Shown here: positions 19,449 to 29,036 of the stretch, one piece after another
How the letters are laid out: each line of letters starts with the position of its first letter
Position numbering within the stretch: the stretch's first letter is position 1
Source of the DNA: Gammaproteobacteria bacterium
Lineage (GTDB): Bacteria > Pseudomonadota > Gammaproteobacteria > Pseudomonadales > Pseudohongiellaceae
Direction: 5' to 3'
NCBI GenBank assembly: GCA_028818225.1
Contig: JAPPOG010000024.1
Coordinates: 1-60,836 of the forward strand
Length of the DNA: 60,836 nt
Translations under genes and position numbers: made by a program
The notes under the pieces: model-generated
Database searches by the model: none
The model's input: the letters and a program-made list of their open reading frames with translations, nothing else
What the model was told of the DNA's origin: nothing

Positions 19449-20764
19449 GCATTCGCTTGGCATTGCGCAGTTTGTTTTTACCGGTTGTGTTAGCCAGTGT
19501 TGCGCTCTCTTCAACCGTATTTGCCCAACAAGCACAAATCCCGGCATCTACTCCTCCTGGTCTCATGCTGGTAGAGGTACACCGGGAAGAAGGATTTTCA
19601 TCCGACCCCTATTTCTTTACCCGGCTCGGTGATGAAAATGGAAATACTCTTTTCTTCTCAACCACTCAACAAAGAGAATCGCTGGAAAATTTTCAACCGG
19701 TAGTGGCCGAGGAAGACGCAAGACCATTTGACGATTGGACTATCGTCTCCCATGGAGATGTCAGCCAATGGGCCTATCAATCCCATCCACTGTTCACCTG
19801 GTCGCTGGAAGAAGAAGCAGGACAAATTGCAACTAACTTCGCCCTTTATGGGCCCGGACCAAATGGCGAGGCACCACTTAATGAAAACAGTCGGGGAGCA
19901 TTAATGCCTCCTGCAGGCTGGCAGGTCGCTCGCTTCACTCCTGCAGAAACTGCAATCATTCCAGATGGTTTCGATTTGCAGCAAATCGATTCAGCCCAAG
20001 GGGTAGTGCTGACCAATTACCAAGGTTTTTCTCTTTATACATATTCGACGAGCGCAGATTCAGCCAGTGTTTGCCCTGATAATGAGTGTTATGAACAGTG
20101 GATTCCAGTTGCCGCAGCAGCCCTCGCTGTCGGTTTCGGTGAGTTCTCTATCGTTGATCGAATAGATGGTACGAGGCAGTGGGCCTACCGCGATCAGCCC
20201 CTGTTTCGATTTAAAGGGGATTTACAGGAGGGAGACGCACATGGCAGAAACGTCTATGAGCAATTCCAACTCGCGGTAGTCAAAGAAAATTTTCGTCCCA
20301 TTGGTGTGGAAGTAGCGACGCAGACTGGCTATGGTGATATTTACACGCTTGATGGCAAGACCCTGTATTTCGGATCTGCCTTTGAAAAGTATTGGGGTGG
20401 GAGAAACTTACGCGGCAGCTTCGAGATTGCCTATTTCAAAGGCAAGCGTCTGGGCGGGGAAGCCTGTGTAAGCGATGAGTGCCTGCAGACCTGGCAGCCA
20501 TTTATTGCATCCGAAAATGCCGTATCTAATGGATTCTGGGAAGTCATTGCCCGGCACGACGGAAGTCGGCAGTGGGCTTACAAAGGATTTGCTGTATACA
20601 CCAATAACTTTGACACCGAGCCAGGTCAAATGCATGGTCATAGCATTTACGAGATTGCCGACGTGGACGGTGACGAGGCGGCTATTGCGCGCACCAAGTT
20701 ACTTGCCGAAGTGGGAAATGCCATGGGTGGCGCGGGTGTCTATTGGAGCGTGGCTAAACCCTAG
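19445..20764 (+). CDS. Secreted COG4315-like repeat protein (PF03640 type)
   Basis: 439 residues from the ATG at 19445, which overlaps the DUF1552 stop in an ATGA arrangement, indicating translational coupling. A Sec signal ends at TVFAQQ. The mature protein is built of repeats of the PF03640 kind: each unit has a GxxLYxY or TLYF strand, a CxxxCxxxWxP core (CPDNECYEQWIPV; CVSDECLQTWQPF) and a RQWAYRDQPLF or RQWAYKGFAVY end. Two units keep the Cys pair; the first has lost it (SQWAYQSHPLF). The family is found in secreted and lipoproteins of unknown function, sometimes suspected of metal or redox roles. Confidence 0.8.
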   Translation: MSIRLALRSLFLPVVLASVALSSTVFAQQAQIPASTPPGLMLVEVHREEGFSSDPYFFTRLGDENGNTLFFSTTQQRESLENFQPVVAEEDARPFDDWTIVSHGDVSQWAYQSHPLFTWSLEEEAGQIATNFALYGPGPNGEAPLNENSRGALMPPAGWQVARFTPAETAIIPDGFDLQQIDSAQGVVLTNYQGFSLYTYSTSADSASVCPDNECYEQWIPVAAAALAVGFGEFSIVDRIDGTRQWAYRDQPLFRFKGDLQEGDAHGRNVYEQFQLAVVKENFRPIGVEVATQTGYGDIYTLDGKTLYFGSAFEKYWGGRNLRGSFEIAYFKGKRLGGEACVSDECLQTWQPFIASENAVSNGFWEVIARHDGSRQWAYKGFAVYTNNFDTEPGQMHGHSIYEIADVDGDEAAIARTKLLAEVGNAMGGAGVYWSVAKP

Positions 20765-20796
20765 ACTGGGAAATCTCTATAACTGTCCTTTTCTGC

Positions 20797-21243
20797 TTAC
20801 TCACAAGTCCAGCCTGTAAAAGTCTGTTGACAAAAATCTGGTGGGCCACACTCCTCCCACATGTCGATGTAACCCAACATCTCTGCGATCTCCAGATAGC
20901 CAGGATACGCAGTAAAACCAAGTCGATTGAAAAAGGTTGCCTACCAGACTGGAATATCCAGAATCCAGGGATTATCAATCTGTATCGCCGATCCCTGCTC
21001 CAGCGCTTCTATTTCTGCCAGCACAGAATATGGGTTTGAGTTAGAAGCCACATGTAACGAATTTGCAATAGGCAGGCTTGCATCAATTTCCAGCGCGCTC
21101 GACGCTGCATTGCTCACCAGCAGTTGCCCTTCTCTGGCATCAAGCGTAGTAGCACTTAAAAACCAATAGACATAAGCCAGCATTTCATAGGCAGCAGCAA
21201 CTCAGAGCACTTTTCTTAGCTTTAGTTCCTTAACAATCGACAT
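20797..21243 (-). pseudogene. Internally deleted TPR regulator with two stop codons
   Basis: One minus-strand frame of 149 codons reads like a shrunken copy of the family seen intact-but-for-a-stop at 39798. The head MSIVKELKLRKVL-stop-VAAAY matches the usual FRELKRRNVFRVAAAY head. The middle has TPR-like text (ASSALEIDASLPIAN, then SAIQIDNPWILDI). The tail AYPGYLEIAEMLGYIDMW, then CGPPDFC, matches the family C-terminus. Codon 14 is TGA (21202-21204), where Arg is expected (CGA to TGA would explain it), and codon 101 is TAG (20941-20943). The membrane segment and most TPRs are deleted. Confidence 0.75.
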
Positions 21244-21360
21244 TAGTTTGTCTCTGTTAATCTAACTATACTTGGTTTATCGATATTCCTTTCAAGAGAT
21301 TAGGACCGACGGCCCGCGAACAGCGCACTCTTTGATTCAACTTAAACTGCATTATTACTC

Positions 21361-21825
21361 TTATTCTCTGTCAAATACTCTTACCCAAACAATTTTTCCT
21401 GCAGCATTGCGGCCGACCGATATCATGGTCTGATCGTCATCAGCCAGCACACGGGTATAAGTAGTAGTCAGGACCCCATCTTCTTTCTGTACAACAAACT
21501 CTGATTTTTCACCCAAGCGAGAAATTGCAACAGTGGAATTCTCTGCAGTGCTCCAGGGAAAGTCCGGTGAGGGATGATCTCTGCCATCACAGGGGGCAGA
21601 CCATTCCAGGGTGCCGTTGTCATCGGGACCGTTTGAGAATTCCATAGCGTAGCGCTGCTCGGTCTCGGTATTCGTAAATATCAGGATTTCGTATTGCAGT
21701 TCTTCCGGATCCAGGCTTTTCTCAGGATTCAGTGCCCAACGTCCATTCATTTCCAAAATACAATCGGTCGCTGCCTGCGCACTAAAAGCAGTTAATAAGG
21801 TAAGAAAGATTAACAAGACTCTCAT
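21361..21825 (-). CDS. Small secreted protein of unknown function
   Basis: 154 residues. A clear Sec signal (MRVLLIFLTLLTAFSAQAA) ends before TDCILEMNGRW. The mature protein is about 135 residues and beta-rich with two Cys (DCIL and APCDG) that may form a disulfide. The opening CxLExNGRWxLNPEKS resembles small lipocalin-like exported domains in gammaproteobacteria, but I cannot name a family. An AGGGTGAATA stretch, a usable ribosome binding site, precedes the ATG by few bases. Confidence 0.7.
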   Translation of the reverse strand: MRVLLIFLTLLTAFSAQAATDCILEMNGRWALNPEKSLDPEELQYEILIFTNTETEQRYAMEFSNGPDDNGTLEWSAPCDGRDHPSPDFPWSTAENSTVAISRLGEKSEFVVQKEDGVLTTTYTRVLADDDQTMISVGRNAAGKIVWVRVFDRE

Positions 21826-21951
21826 TATTCACCCTCTTTTATTTTTATTCTCACGTTAATCGCAAGATATCAGAAACTGCCAGACATCGGCATAGAAATT
21901 AGCCCATGCGGGAACCAAGTTGTATGCCGGGGATTATTTTAACTATTAATG

Positions 21952-22047
21952 TTACAGCGCTGGACTGCCAAGCTGGGGAAAACTATCTCCTCCCGCGCAG
22001 CCAATCAAGAGTCCGCATAAAAGCAAGACCAACAATACACGATTCAT
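21952..22047 (-). CDS. Tiny lipoprotein (31 residues)
   Basis: The ORF begins MNRVLLVLLLCGLLIGC and continues AGGDSFPQ to a TAA at 21952-21954. It has a basic start, a Leu-rich core and a lipobox (LIGC), so the mature peptide would be a lipid-anchored piece of about 15 residues. The size resembles entericidin-type mini-lipoproteins, but no homology is claimed. The ribosome binding site is weak. It may also be the leftover head of a longer lipoprotein gene. Confidence 0.5.
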   Translation of the reverse strand: MNRVLLVLLLCGLLIGCAGGDSFPQLGSPAL

Positions 22048-22269
22048 TACTGCAAGCCTGGTTTCAGTCCTAACGCACTCTCATCAATAACGCTTTTTCA
22101 TTAATGGTGATTCAGCTTTTACTCTAGCAAGCATGAACCAGGGGGTCGTTGACGCCAATCAACCACGACAAGCGAGGTAACTTGAGGAAAGTTACATAAG
22201 ATGGAAGAATTGAGCGCTTGAGATTTATCAGATCACGTGCGCGTGACTCCACTTAAGAGGAAAAGTTTA

Positions 22270-23619
22270 ATGCTCAAGGTCATTCGCTTCATGCCCAGAA
22301 CCACATTATCCCTCATTGCTGGTTCAATGCTCATTGCTTGCAGTGTCTCCTACAATATTGACGCCGAACTTGACAATTCAGCAAGTGGTGAGTTGCGGGT
22401 CGCGTCGCCAGAATCTGTCGGTATGGATTCAAATAGGCTCGAAAGCATTGCTGCAGCCATGCAAAGCCTGGTAGACGAAGGCTTGCTTGCTGGCGCTGTT
22501 ACCATGGCGTCCAGGGATAACAGGGTAGTCCACTTCGAATCAGTCGGCTATCGCGATCTGGAGAATAGAACACCCATGACCAACGATACTCTCTTTCGCA
22601 TTTATTCCATGACCAAGCCGATAACTGGTGTTGCGTTGATGATTCTGTACGAGGAAGGCAAGTTTAATCTTTCCGATCCTGTAGAACAGCATATCCCTGA
22701 GTTAAAAGATCTGCGTGTATTTGCAGGAACGGATTCAAGTGGCAATATGCTAACCGAAAAAGCCGATCACCCAATGACTGTTCGTGAACTCATGAGTCAT
22801 ACCGGCGGATTAACCTATGGCATTTTTGCGCAATCGCCTGTCGACTCAGCATATCTTGATGCCGATCTCGATCTTGCTGTTGCATCCGGAGTGCTTCAAG
22901 CTGGCGAGACCAGTCGAGACTTCGTTCGCAAACTGGGGGAAATTCCACTAAAGCATCAACCTGGTATACGCTGGGAATATTCAGTTGCCGTCGACGTACA
23001 GGGGTACCTGGTTGAAGTGTTATCCGGACAAAGCCTGGGTGAATTCATGCAGGAAAGAATATTCGATCCACTCGGCATGGTTGATACCCATTTCTACACA
23101 CCTCCGGAAAAGCGCGATCGCTTTGCGCAAATGTATGGATATAACGAAAATGGTGAACTAACAGTGGGTGAGTTGTTTCCGGGAACTGACTATACAACAT
23201 ACCCTGATTTCGAGGCCGGCGGGTCGGGGTTGGTTTCTACAGCTTCTGATTACATGCGCTTTAGCCTGATGTTGCTGAACGGTGGCGAATTAAACGGCAC
23301 ACGCATTCTTGCTCCACTGACAGTGTCATTAATGAGTCGGGATCAATCTCCGGAAGGTGTAGACATTTCTGTATTCGGCCGCGGTGGCACTTCGTTTGGC
23401 CTGGATTTTTCTGTCGTTATAGACCCCGTTGAAGCCGAAAGCTACTCAAAAGGCGAATATTCCTGGGGCGGCGCGGCAGGCACCTGGTTCTGGATAGACC
23501 CGGTCGAAGACATCGTCTTTGTCGGCATGATACAAGCCGCAGGTGCGTTTACACCCAATGTTCGTGGTATCTCACACCGCTATCTCTATCAATCGATAAT
23601 GGAACCATATGGTATCTAG
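22270..23619 (+). CDS. Lipid-anchored class C beta-lactamase/family VIII esterase-like serine hydrolase
   Basis: 449 residues from the ATG at 22270, preceded by AAGAGGA; a GTG at 22237 was not chosen. The signal ends in the lipobox MLIAC, predicting a lipoprotein. The three active-site boxes are present: SxxK as YSMTKPITG, YxN-type as YSVAVD, and the third box as WGGAAGTWF, where W-G-G replaces K/H-T-G as in EstB-like family VIII esterases. Such enzymes more often cleave esters than beta-lactams. It has SGQSLGEFMQERIFDPLGM, typical of the family. It appears monocistronic. Confidence 0.88.
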   Translation: MLKVIRFMPRTTLSLIAGSMLIACSVSYNIDAELDNSASGELRVASPESVGMDSNRLESIAAAMQSLVDEGLLAGAVTMASRDNRVVHFESVGYRDLENRTPMTNDTLFRIYSMTKPITGVALMILYEEGKFNLSDPVEQHIPELKDLRVFAGTDSSGNMLTEKADHPMTVRELMSHTGGLTYGIFAQSPVDSAYLDADLDLAVASGVLQAGETSRDFVRKLGEIPLKHQPGIRWEYSVAVDVQGYLVEVLSGQSLGEFMQERIFDPLGMVDTHFYTPPEKRDRFAQMYGYNENGELTVGELFPGTDYTTYPDFEAGGSGLVSTASDYMRFSLMLLNGGELNGTRILAPLTVSLMSRDQSPEGVDISVFGRGGTSFGLDFSVVIDPVEAESYSKGEYSWGGAAGTWFWIDPVEDIVFVGMIQAAGAFTPNVRGISHRYLYQSIMEPYGI

Positions 23620-24014
23620 ACTACCTGCTCTCAGGGTAGCTTCTTGCCAGCTATAAAATTACGAGGGTATGCGCCCTTGCCATTCGGCCCATTGGAAAAT
23701 TAAGCGCCGGAGGGTAGACCAGTTCCAATGTTAGTAAAAACGGGAATGTTCTATTTCAGGCCTTCCCGATCGCGGCTTTTTCAGAATTTAATGCACTATG
23801 GCCTCGCATAACTTAAATGCAGGCAATTGCTACGTGAAGGCCCGAAGGCACAGGTATTATAAAAGTGACCGGACAACCTTCATCGCAGGTCGCCCAAATT
23901 AAATATTCGAGATCTTTGCCAGAAATAGCTACTGTAGGCTAATGATGGTGATTACCATCAAAAATTGAGTTAATAGTTGTACTATCGCCTCTATGTGCCC
24001 ATTTTCCAAACTTC
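23620..24014. other. Intergenic stretch
   Basis: No ORF with a recognisable product. A weak hairpin (CTAC/GTAG around 23621-23640) follows the hydrolase stop and could slow transcription. Short minus- and plus-strand frames are full of stops. Confidence 0.4.
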
Positions 24015-24490
24015 ATGTTCATCTATATGATTGTTGAGTCCGTTAAATGTAATCGAGACTGGGGCTTAACCCGCAGAACTACCCATGTCTACCCGGTACG
24101 ATTAGATGGTCCCGGCGCGGCTTCAGGCAAAGAGAATGAAAACCTTCGAGTGCAGCTAGATGGATTACAAGCAACGATAGACGAAGCGTCTTTCTGCGCA
24201 GACGACTGCTCATAGCAGAATTGCAGATATCACTCGACCTTGCCAGAGAAGCCTTACCCAAGAGCGAATACACAGCTGCTATCTCTGCATTGGAGCAAAT
24301 ATCTATCGATGCCAAGGCTGCGGTAACTGCAGTTGACTTCGCAGCATGCGACAACACCGCTAACTATCGCGGTAACTTCATTTCCAGAGGCCTCAGTGCA
24401 GGATTTACTGTGCATGATCGTTATCTTTATCCAGATAGCTATGTATTGTACGAGGGCCCGGTTCGGGTAGGCGTGCAGGATCCTCTGTAA
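24015..24490 (+). pseudogene. Frameshifted small gene of unknown function
   Basis: Two overlapping plus frames look like halves of one gene. The first ends ENLRVQLDGLQATIDEAS and then stops at 24213-24215. The next frame (open from about 24140) runs RRLLIAELQISLDLAREALP and on through SALEQISIDAKAAV to a stop at 24488-24490. Both are coiled-coil-like around the junction. A hairpin follows 12 bases after the last stop, as expected for a real gene end. No family is recognised. A small intact gene from the TTG at 24221 (89 codons) is the alternative. Confidence 0.4.
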
Positions 24491-24502
24491 AATCCAATTG
24501 AC

Positions 24503-24534
24503 AAAGGAGCCAAATCGCCAGATCTGGCTCCTTT
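24503..24534 (+). terminator. Hairpin terminator candidate
   Basis: AAAGGAGCCA (24503-24512) pairs perfectly with TGGCTCCTTT (24525-24534) around a 12-base loop. The T-run is short. It closes the small damaged gene at 24015-24490. Confidence 0.6.
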
Positions 24535-24729
24535 CAATCATCAGGTATCAAGACTCAAGCGGCTATCTTGGCTTGCCGCTGGTTTATGGGTGCAAGCCAT
24601 GATTATTTGCTCACGTAATAGATATTCATTTCATTTCGGCGCAGGTGCTTTGATTCTTTCGCCCATTCCCTTTACCTTACGGTTTCGTGATAAATCGCTA
24701 GCTCCAAGTATTTCATGGGGGAGGGAAGA

Positions 24730-27303
24730 ATGAGTAATAATGATGCCACCAAGCAGAATTTCGATGTAATAGCAGTAGGCGCAGGTATGGCGGGGCTCTA
24801 CTTATTACACAAGTTGAGGCAAGCCGGATTCTCAGTGGTAGCGCTGGAGACCGCAGATGATGTTGGGGGAACCTGGTACTGGAATCGCTATCCTGGTGCT
24901 CGTTGTGACATCGAAAGTCTGGATTATTCCTACAGCTTTGATCCTGAACTGGAAAAGGAATGGCAATGGTCAGAGCGCTACGCCACTCAGCCGGAAATTT
25001 TGCGCTACTTGCAATTCGTGGCCGATCGCTATGACTTGCGCAAAGACATTCGCTTCTCCACCCGGGTAAAACAAGCTGCCTGGAACGAAGGCTCTCAATG
25101 TTGGGAAGTAATCACAGACAATGGCGATAAACTGACTAGCCAGTTTTACGTGATGGCAACAGGCTGCCTGTCGATGCCAAAAGACATCGATGTACCCGGT
25201 GTCGAGAAATTCACTGGCCCCACCTATTTTACAAACCGCTGGCCCCACGAAGGTGTCGATTTCAGTGGTCAGCGCGTGGCAGTTATTGGCACTGGCTCCT
25301 CCGGCATACAATCCATTCCGTTAATAGCCGAAGAAGCTAGTCAGCTAACGGTATTTCAGCGCACAGCAAACTATGCCGCACCTGCCAACAATGGCCCTGT
25401 GAGAAAAGCGCATCTGGATAAACTGGAGGCCGACCGGATTGCCTATCGGGAAGGTGCTCGCTGGTCGCGGGCAGGCGTTCCTATCCCGCCTTCGGTGGAA
25501 CCTTTCTTCACTGTGGAAGTGGGAGAGCGACAGCGCAGAATAGAAGCGGGCTGGGAGCAAGGAGATCTGCTCACAATCAATTCCTCGTTTGCAGATCTGG
25601 TAATCAACGAAGAAGCAAATCAGGAGGTCCAGGAATTCTTCCGCAACAAGGTGCGGGCAAAAGTCGAGGACCAACAAACAGCCGAAGATTTATGCGCAAA
25701 AGATTTTCCGCTTTTTACCAAACGACTTTGTCTGGAAACTAACTATTTCGAAACCTTTAACAAGCCTCATGTAAATCTGGTTAACTTACATCGCACACCA
25801 ATCGAAGCCATTACTGAGACAGGAATCAAGACCAGTGACGAATCCATGGAATTCGATGCCATTGTCTTTGCCACAGGCTTCGATGCCATGACCGGTGCAA
25901 TCGTTGCAGTAGACATTAGAGGTCGCGGTGGCGTTGAACTGAAAGATGTCTGGGCTGATGGACCAAAGAGCTATCTGGGCTTGAATGTTCATGGTTTTCC
26001 CAACTTCTTCACTATTACTGGCCCTGGTAGCCCTTCAGTCTTGTCGAATATGGTTGTTTCCATAGAGCAGCATGTAGATTGGATTACCGCAGCATTAAAA
26101 CATTTGCGCGACGAAGGATTGCAATCCCTTGAAGCAACTGAAAACGCCCAAGAGGCCTGGGTTACTCATGTTAATGATTATGGCAATTTAACCCTCTACC
26201 CTCAGGCTAACAGTTGGTATATGGGAGCGAATGTGCCAGGAAAACCTCGTGTCTTTCTTCCCTATATAGGTGGAGTAGATCGATACCGCCAGGCCTGCAA
26301 CGAAGTTGTACAGAGAGACTATCTCGGCTTTGAGCAGGCCGGAGCTGATGGTACCCATTGTAATGAAGGACGCATTCGGTTCGTTAAACCGGATGTGCAG
26401 CTATTACTGGAACTGTTGGCCAGCCTTGAGCAACCACCACTGGACAGCCTTTCTCCGGAAGATGCCCGAGCCCAGATGGAAGCCGCCACTGCCCAACGAC
26501 CACCTGGACCTGAGGTTGGTGAAATCGTTGATGCAACACTGCCTGGTCCCGACGGAGACATCGACTACCGACTCTATCGTCCTGACACAGAAGGCCCACA
26601 CCCCATTGTTGTTTATTACCATGGAGGTGGCTGGGTACTGGGACACGCCAGTTCTGATGATCCTTTTTGCCGCTATCTCTGCGCAAATTCGAACGCGGTA
26701 ATCATTTCAGTAAATTATCGTCACGCACCGGAAGCGAAATTTCCAGCGGCGGTAGATGATGCTTTCGCCGCCTTGAACTGGGTTGCCGCCAATGCCGAAT
26801 CCCTCGGCGGCAGTTCAGATCAACTCGCCGTCGCCGGTTGGAGCGCTGGGGGCAACCTGGCAACAGTCATGTGCCAGCTGGCACAAAGTCAGGGCGGTCC
26901 GACCATTCGTGGACAATTACTGGTTTCTCCTGTCACCGATGCAGATTTTTCCAGAGGCTCATACCAGGACAATGAAGAAGGATATGTTTTAACTCGCTCA
27001 CTCATGGAATGGTTTTGGGATCACTATTGTGATGTGAGCGAGCGCAGTGATCCTCGCGCCTCACCTTTAAAATCTGAATCACTGGCAGGATTACCACCGG
27101 CCATGGTGGTAACAGCCGAGCTGGATCCACTCCGAGATGAAGGCAATGCCTACGCAGAAGCTATGGCCCAGGCAGGCGTAGAGGTGCAACACCAGCAGGC
27201 ACCGGGACAAATCCATACTTCTTTGACCGCAGTAGACGCCATTAGTACCAGTGCAGATGTTCGAAAATCAATGAGTCTTGCGCTTGCTGGTTTCTTTAAA
27301 TGA
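24730..27303 (+). CDS. Fusion: Baeyer-Villiger-type flavin monooxygenase plus alpha/beta hydrolase (HSL type)
   Basis: 857 residues from the ATG at 24730, preceded by GGGAGGGAAGA; an ATG five codons upstream is unlikely. Residues 1-535 are a class B flavoprotein monooxygenase: FAD motif VGAGMAG (16-22), [14 protein letters not shown] (47-60), NADPH motif IGTGSSG (186-192), ATGFD (381-385). The BVMO fingerprint FxGxxxHxxxWP is present at 161-172 but position 7 is Phe (F167), not His. Residues 595-857 are an HSL/acetyl-hydrolase domain with oxyanion loop HGGGW (631-635), nucleophile S705 in GWSAGGN, D799 and H829, a complete triad. A monooxygenase that makes esters joined to an esterase would convert a ketone to alcohol plus acid. 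The linker is Pro/Ala-rich (about 570-600). The gene looks monocistronic. Confidence 0.92.
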   Translation: MSNNDATKQNFDVIAVGAGMAGLYLLHKLRQAGFSVVALETADDVGGTWYWNRYPGARCDIESLDYSYSFDPELEKEWQWSERYATQPEILRYLQFVADRYDLRKDIRFSTRVKQAAWNEGSQCWEVITDNGDKLTSQFYVMATGCLSMPKDIDVPGVEKFTGPTYFTNRWPHEGVDFSGQRVAVIGTGSSGIQSIPLIAEEASQLTVFQRTANYAAPANNGPVRKAHLDKLEADRIAYREGARWSRAGVPIPPSVEPFFTVEVGERQRRIEAGWEQGDLLTINSSFADLVINEEANQEVQEFFRNKVRAKVEDQQTAEDLCAKDFPLFTKRLCLETNYFETFNKPHVNLVNLHRTPIEAITETGIKTSDESMEFDAIVFATGFDAMTGAIVAVDIRGRGGVELKDVWADGPKSYLGLNVHGFPNFFTITGPGSPSVLSNMVVSIEQHVDWITAALKHLRDEGLQSLEATENAQEAWVTHVNDYGNLTLYPQANSWYMGANVPGKPRVFLPYIGGVDRYRQACNEVVQRDYLGFEQAGADGTHCNEGRIRFVKPDVQLLLELLASLEQPPLDSLSPEDARAQMEAATAQRPPGPEVGEIVDATLPGPDGDIDYRLYRPDTEGPHPIVVYYHGGGWVLGHASSDDPFCRYLCANSNAVIISVNYRHAPEAKFPAAVDDAFAALNWVAANAESLGGSSDQLAVAGWSAGGNLATVMCQLAQSQGGPTIRGQLLVSPVTDADFSRGSYQDNEEGYVLTRSLMEWFWDHYCDVSERSDPRASPLKSESLAGLPPAMVVTAELDPLRDEGNAYAEAMAQAGVEVQHQQAPGQIHTSLTAVDAISTSADVRKSMSLALAGFFK

Positions 27304-27333
27304 TTAATAAATAAAACAAGACTTTTAATTTAT

Positions 27334-28635
27334 TTAATCTTGCCAACCAGTCGCTGCGAGAATTTCTGAGATGGCCTGTTTATCTTCTGTCCTGAGATGG
27401 GAATAGTCCGGCTCGCTGTATTCACTGGAAAGAATTTCCTCTATGCGAACGGTAATGATTTCTTTTACCCGACCTGGAAGACCTGCGTAGGCCTTGGAAT
27501 AAATCTGGTAACTCAGCGGATATTTGAACAATCGCTGTTGCAATTCCAGATCTTTTAATGATCGTCCCTGTTCATCTTTGCGCCCATTCGCCATGAAGGT
27601 CTGGGCAAACCCGGATGTTCCCTCTATAGAATCCGTCAGTGGAGGCTGACCTACCATGAAAAGGGATTGTAAAAGCTCTTCACTTAACAATTGCAAGCCC
27701 TGTTCAACTTCAGCAGCACTCAGTACATCGGCTTCATCAAGTAAAGTGCGCGCGTAGAAATTTGTGCGGGCTATCTGGTTTTGCACCTCCACCTGATGCT
27801 CGATTACGAGAAGAGCCACTATGTCGCTATAAGGTGTAAGATAAGGACCGGTGTCAGTCAACCCTGAAACATCTTGTCGATTTCCCATTCTTGCCAGATT
27901 TTCGTCGGCAATATCGTCAGCAGTACGAATCAATAGGTTTCCAAGATGTCGCTGCTCTCCGTGATAACCGGAAACATACCAGCCGCCCCAACGGCTACTG
28001 ATGGGCGTCCGGCTCGTAGTCATAATGCTGCCTTCATGAGATACCAGCTGACCCGCTACGCCGGTGTAGTTTGAACTCATCATGAAGCGCGGCGTACCAC
28101 CACCGGTTAAGGAAAGACTGTCATGGCAACGCAGGCAGGTGCGAAATTCCCGGTTGAATTGGGGTCGCTCCGACTCGAGCTGGCTTAAAGTAAAAAATAC
28201 AGGTCCAATTTCTGGATCCATGGCTGCGATTTCCAATAAGCCAGATTCCTGCACCCAGGCCACGTACACATCATCGTTAAAATAAATTGCCCTTGGAGTT
28301 TGCGGAGATATCAATGGTTGTTGCAAGCTGGTGCGGGAAAAAACCAGCAGTTGTGAACTAGGACTGATATTTAAAGCTTCCAGCGCAGCATCAAGGTAGC
28401 CGCGCCGGGAGTCGTATTCCATTACCAATTCACCCCTATCAATGCGGCCTTGCAACCCGGTAACCACATCCTGAAGCTGTTCCCGGCCATAATCCAGCAC
28501 AGGATATTCGCGCTCATAAGGCGAACTGTCCTGTGCTAGCGCTGGAATTGAACTGATCAAATACAGCAACCCGGCAATGAAAAGATAGCTTGAATTTTTG
28601 ATATTCACGGCTCGAAACTGACACATCGTAGGCAT
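27334..28635 (-). CDS. Secreted protein with a haem-c motif, function unknown
   Basis: 433 residues from the ATG at 28635; a TTG at 28659 and an ATG at 28626 are alternatives. A Sec signal (SSYLFIAGLLYLISSI) ends at ALAQ. One CLRCH motif lies at about residue 170 in FRTCLRCHDSLSLTGGG, next to PRFMMSSNYTG, consistent with covalent haem. The last part is helical (EVEQGLQLLSEELLQSL). Related unnamed proteins occur in planctomycetes and gammaproteobacteria. It converges with the monooxygenase-hydrolase gene, stops 30 bases apart. Confidence 0.7.
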   Translation of the reverse strand: MPTMCQFRAVNIKNSSYLFIAGLLYLISSIPALAQDSSPYEREYPVLDYGREQLQDVVTGLQGRIDRGELVMEYDSRRGYLDAALEALNISPSSQLLVFSRTSLQQPLISPQTPRAIYFNDDVYVAWVQESGLLEIAAMDPEIGPVFFTLSQLESERPQFNREFRTCLRCHDSLSLTGGGTPRFMMSSNYTGVAGQLVSHEGSIMTTSRTPISSRWGGWYVSGYHGEQRHLGNLLIRTADDIADENLARMGNRQDVSGLTDTGPYLTPYSDIVALLVIEHQVEVQNQIARTNFYARTLLDEADVLSAAEVEQGLQLLSEELLQSLFMVGQPPLTDSIEGTSGFAQTFMANGRKDEQGRSLKDLELQQRLFKYPLSYQIYSKAYAGLPGRVKEIITVRIEEILSSEYSEPDYSHLRTEDKQAISEILAATGWQD

Positions 28636-28705
28636 TTTACCGTCAGGAGAAGTAATCAAAAAGGAGGAATTCTGTACTTTTACAACTGATTATATCGCTT
28701 CTAAC

Positions 28706-28723
28706 TACAGTGCAAATACTGTA
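28706..28723. promoter_or_regulatory. Inverted repeat upstream of the haem-c protein gene
   Basis: TACAGT (28706-28711) and ACTGTA (28718-28723) form a perfect inverted repeat with a six-base centre, about 70 bases before the ATG at 28635. It could be an operator. It is not a LexA box, whose half-sites face the other way. Confidence 0.3.
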
Positions 28724-28866
28724 TTTAAAAGGAATAAAGGCAATCAGAAGAAGTTGTCACCTCGGCAAAGATGTTTCGCACTTATCTCCGGAATAACAAC
28801 ACTTTCTTTTTTCAGCCTGCTCTAACGAATATACCTGTGACGATTTAAGTGAAAGCAGACATAACG

Positions 28867-29031
28867 ATGTTCAATTTAGATACAAGCATTGACCACGTCT
28901 CGTACCACCAACCGACGTTAATGTCGAAAGGTATTCTTCATACTATTGTAAACGGGCAATTTGCCTGACGGAATGCGCAGGCAACCAGCATCCACGCAGG
29001 GCAAATACTCTGGCGCCCACGCAGTAACTAA
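28867..29031 (+). pseudogene. 3' remnant of an N-acyl-D-amino-acid deacylase/amidohydrolase
   Basis: A 55-codon frame reads as the tail of the D-aminoacylase family: FNLDTSIDHVSYHQP, then GILHTIVNGQFA, then a TGA at 28966-28968, then ATSIHAGQILWRPRSN. In the family, the same region reads DxxTxxxxATYxxPHQYxxGIxxVxVNGxxxW, followed by TGxxPGRxLR. The rest of the gene, including all metal ligands, is missing. It is a dead fragment between two live genes. Confidence 0.55.
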
Positions 29032-29036
29032 AGTAA

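Noticed and set aside
28706..28723. LexA-like SOS box.
   Set aside because: The half-sites are ACAG...CTGT, the reverse of CTGT...ACAG.
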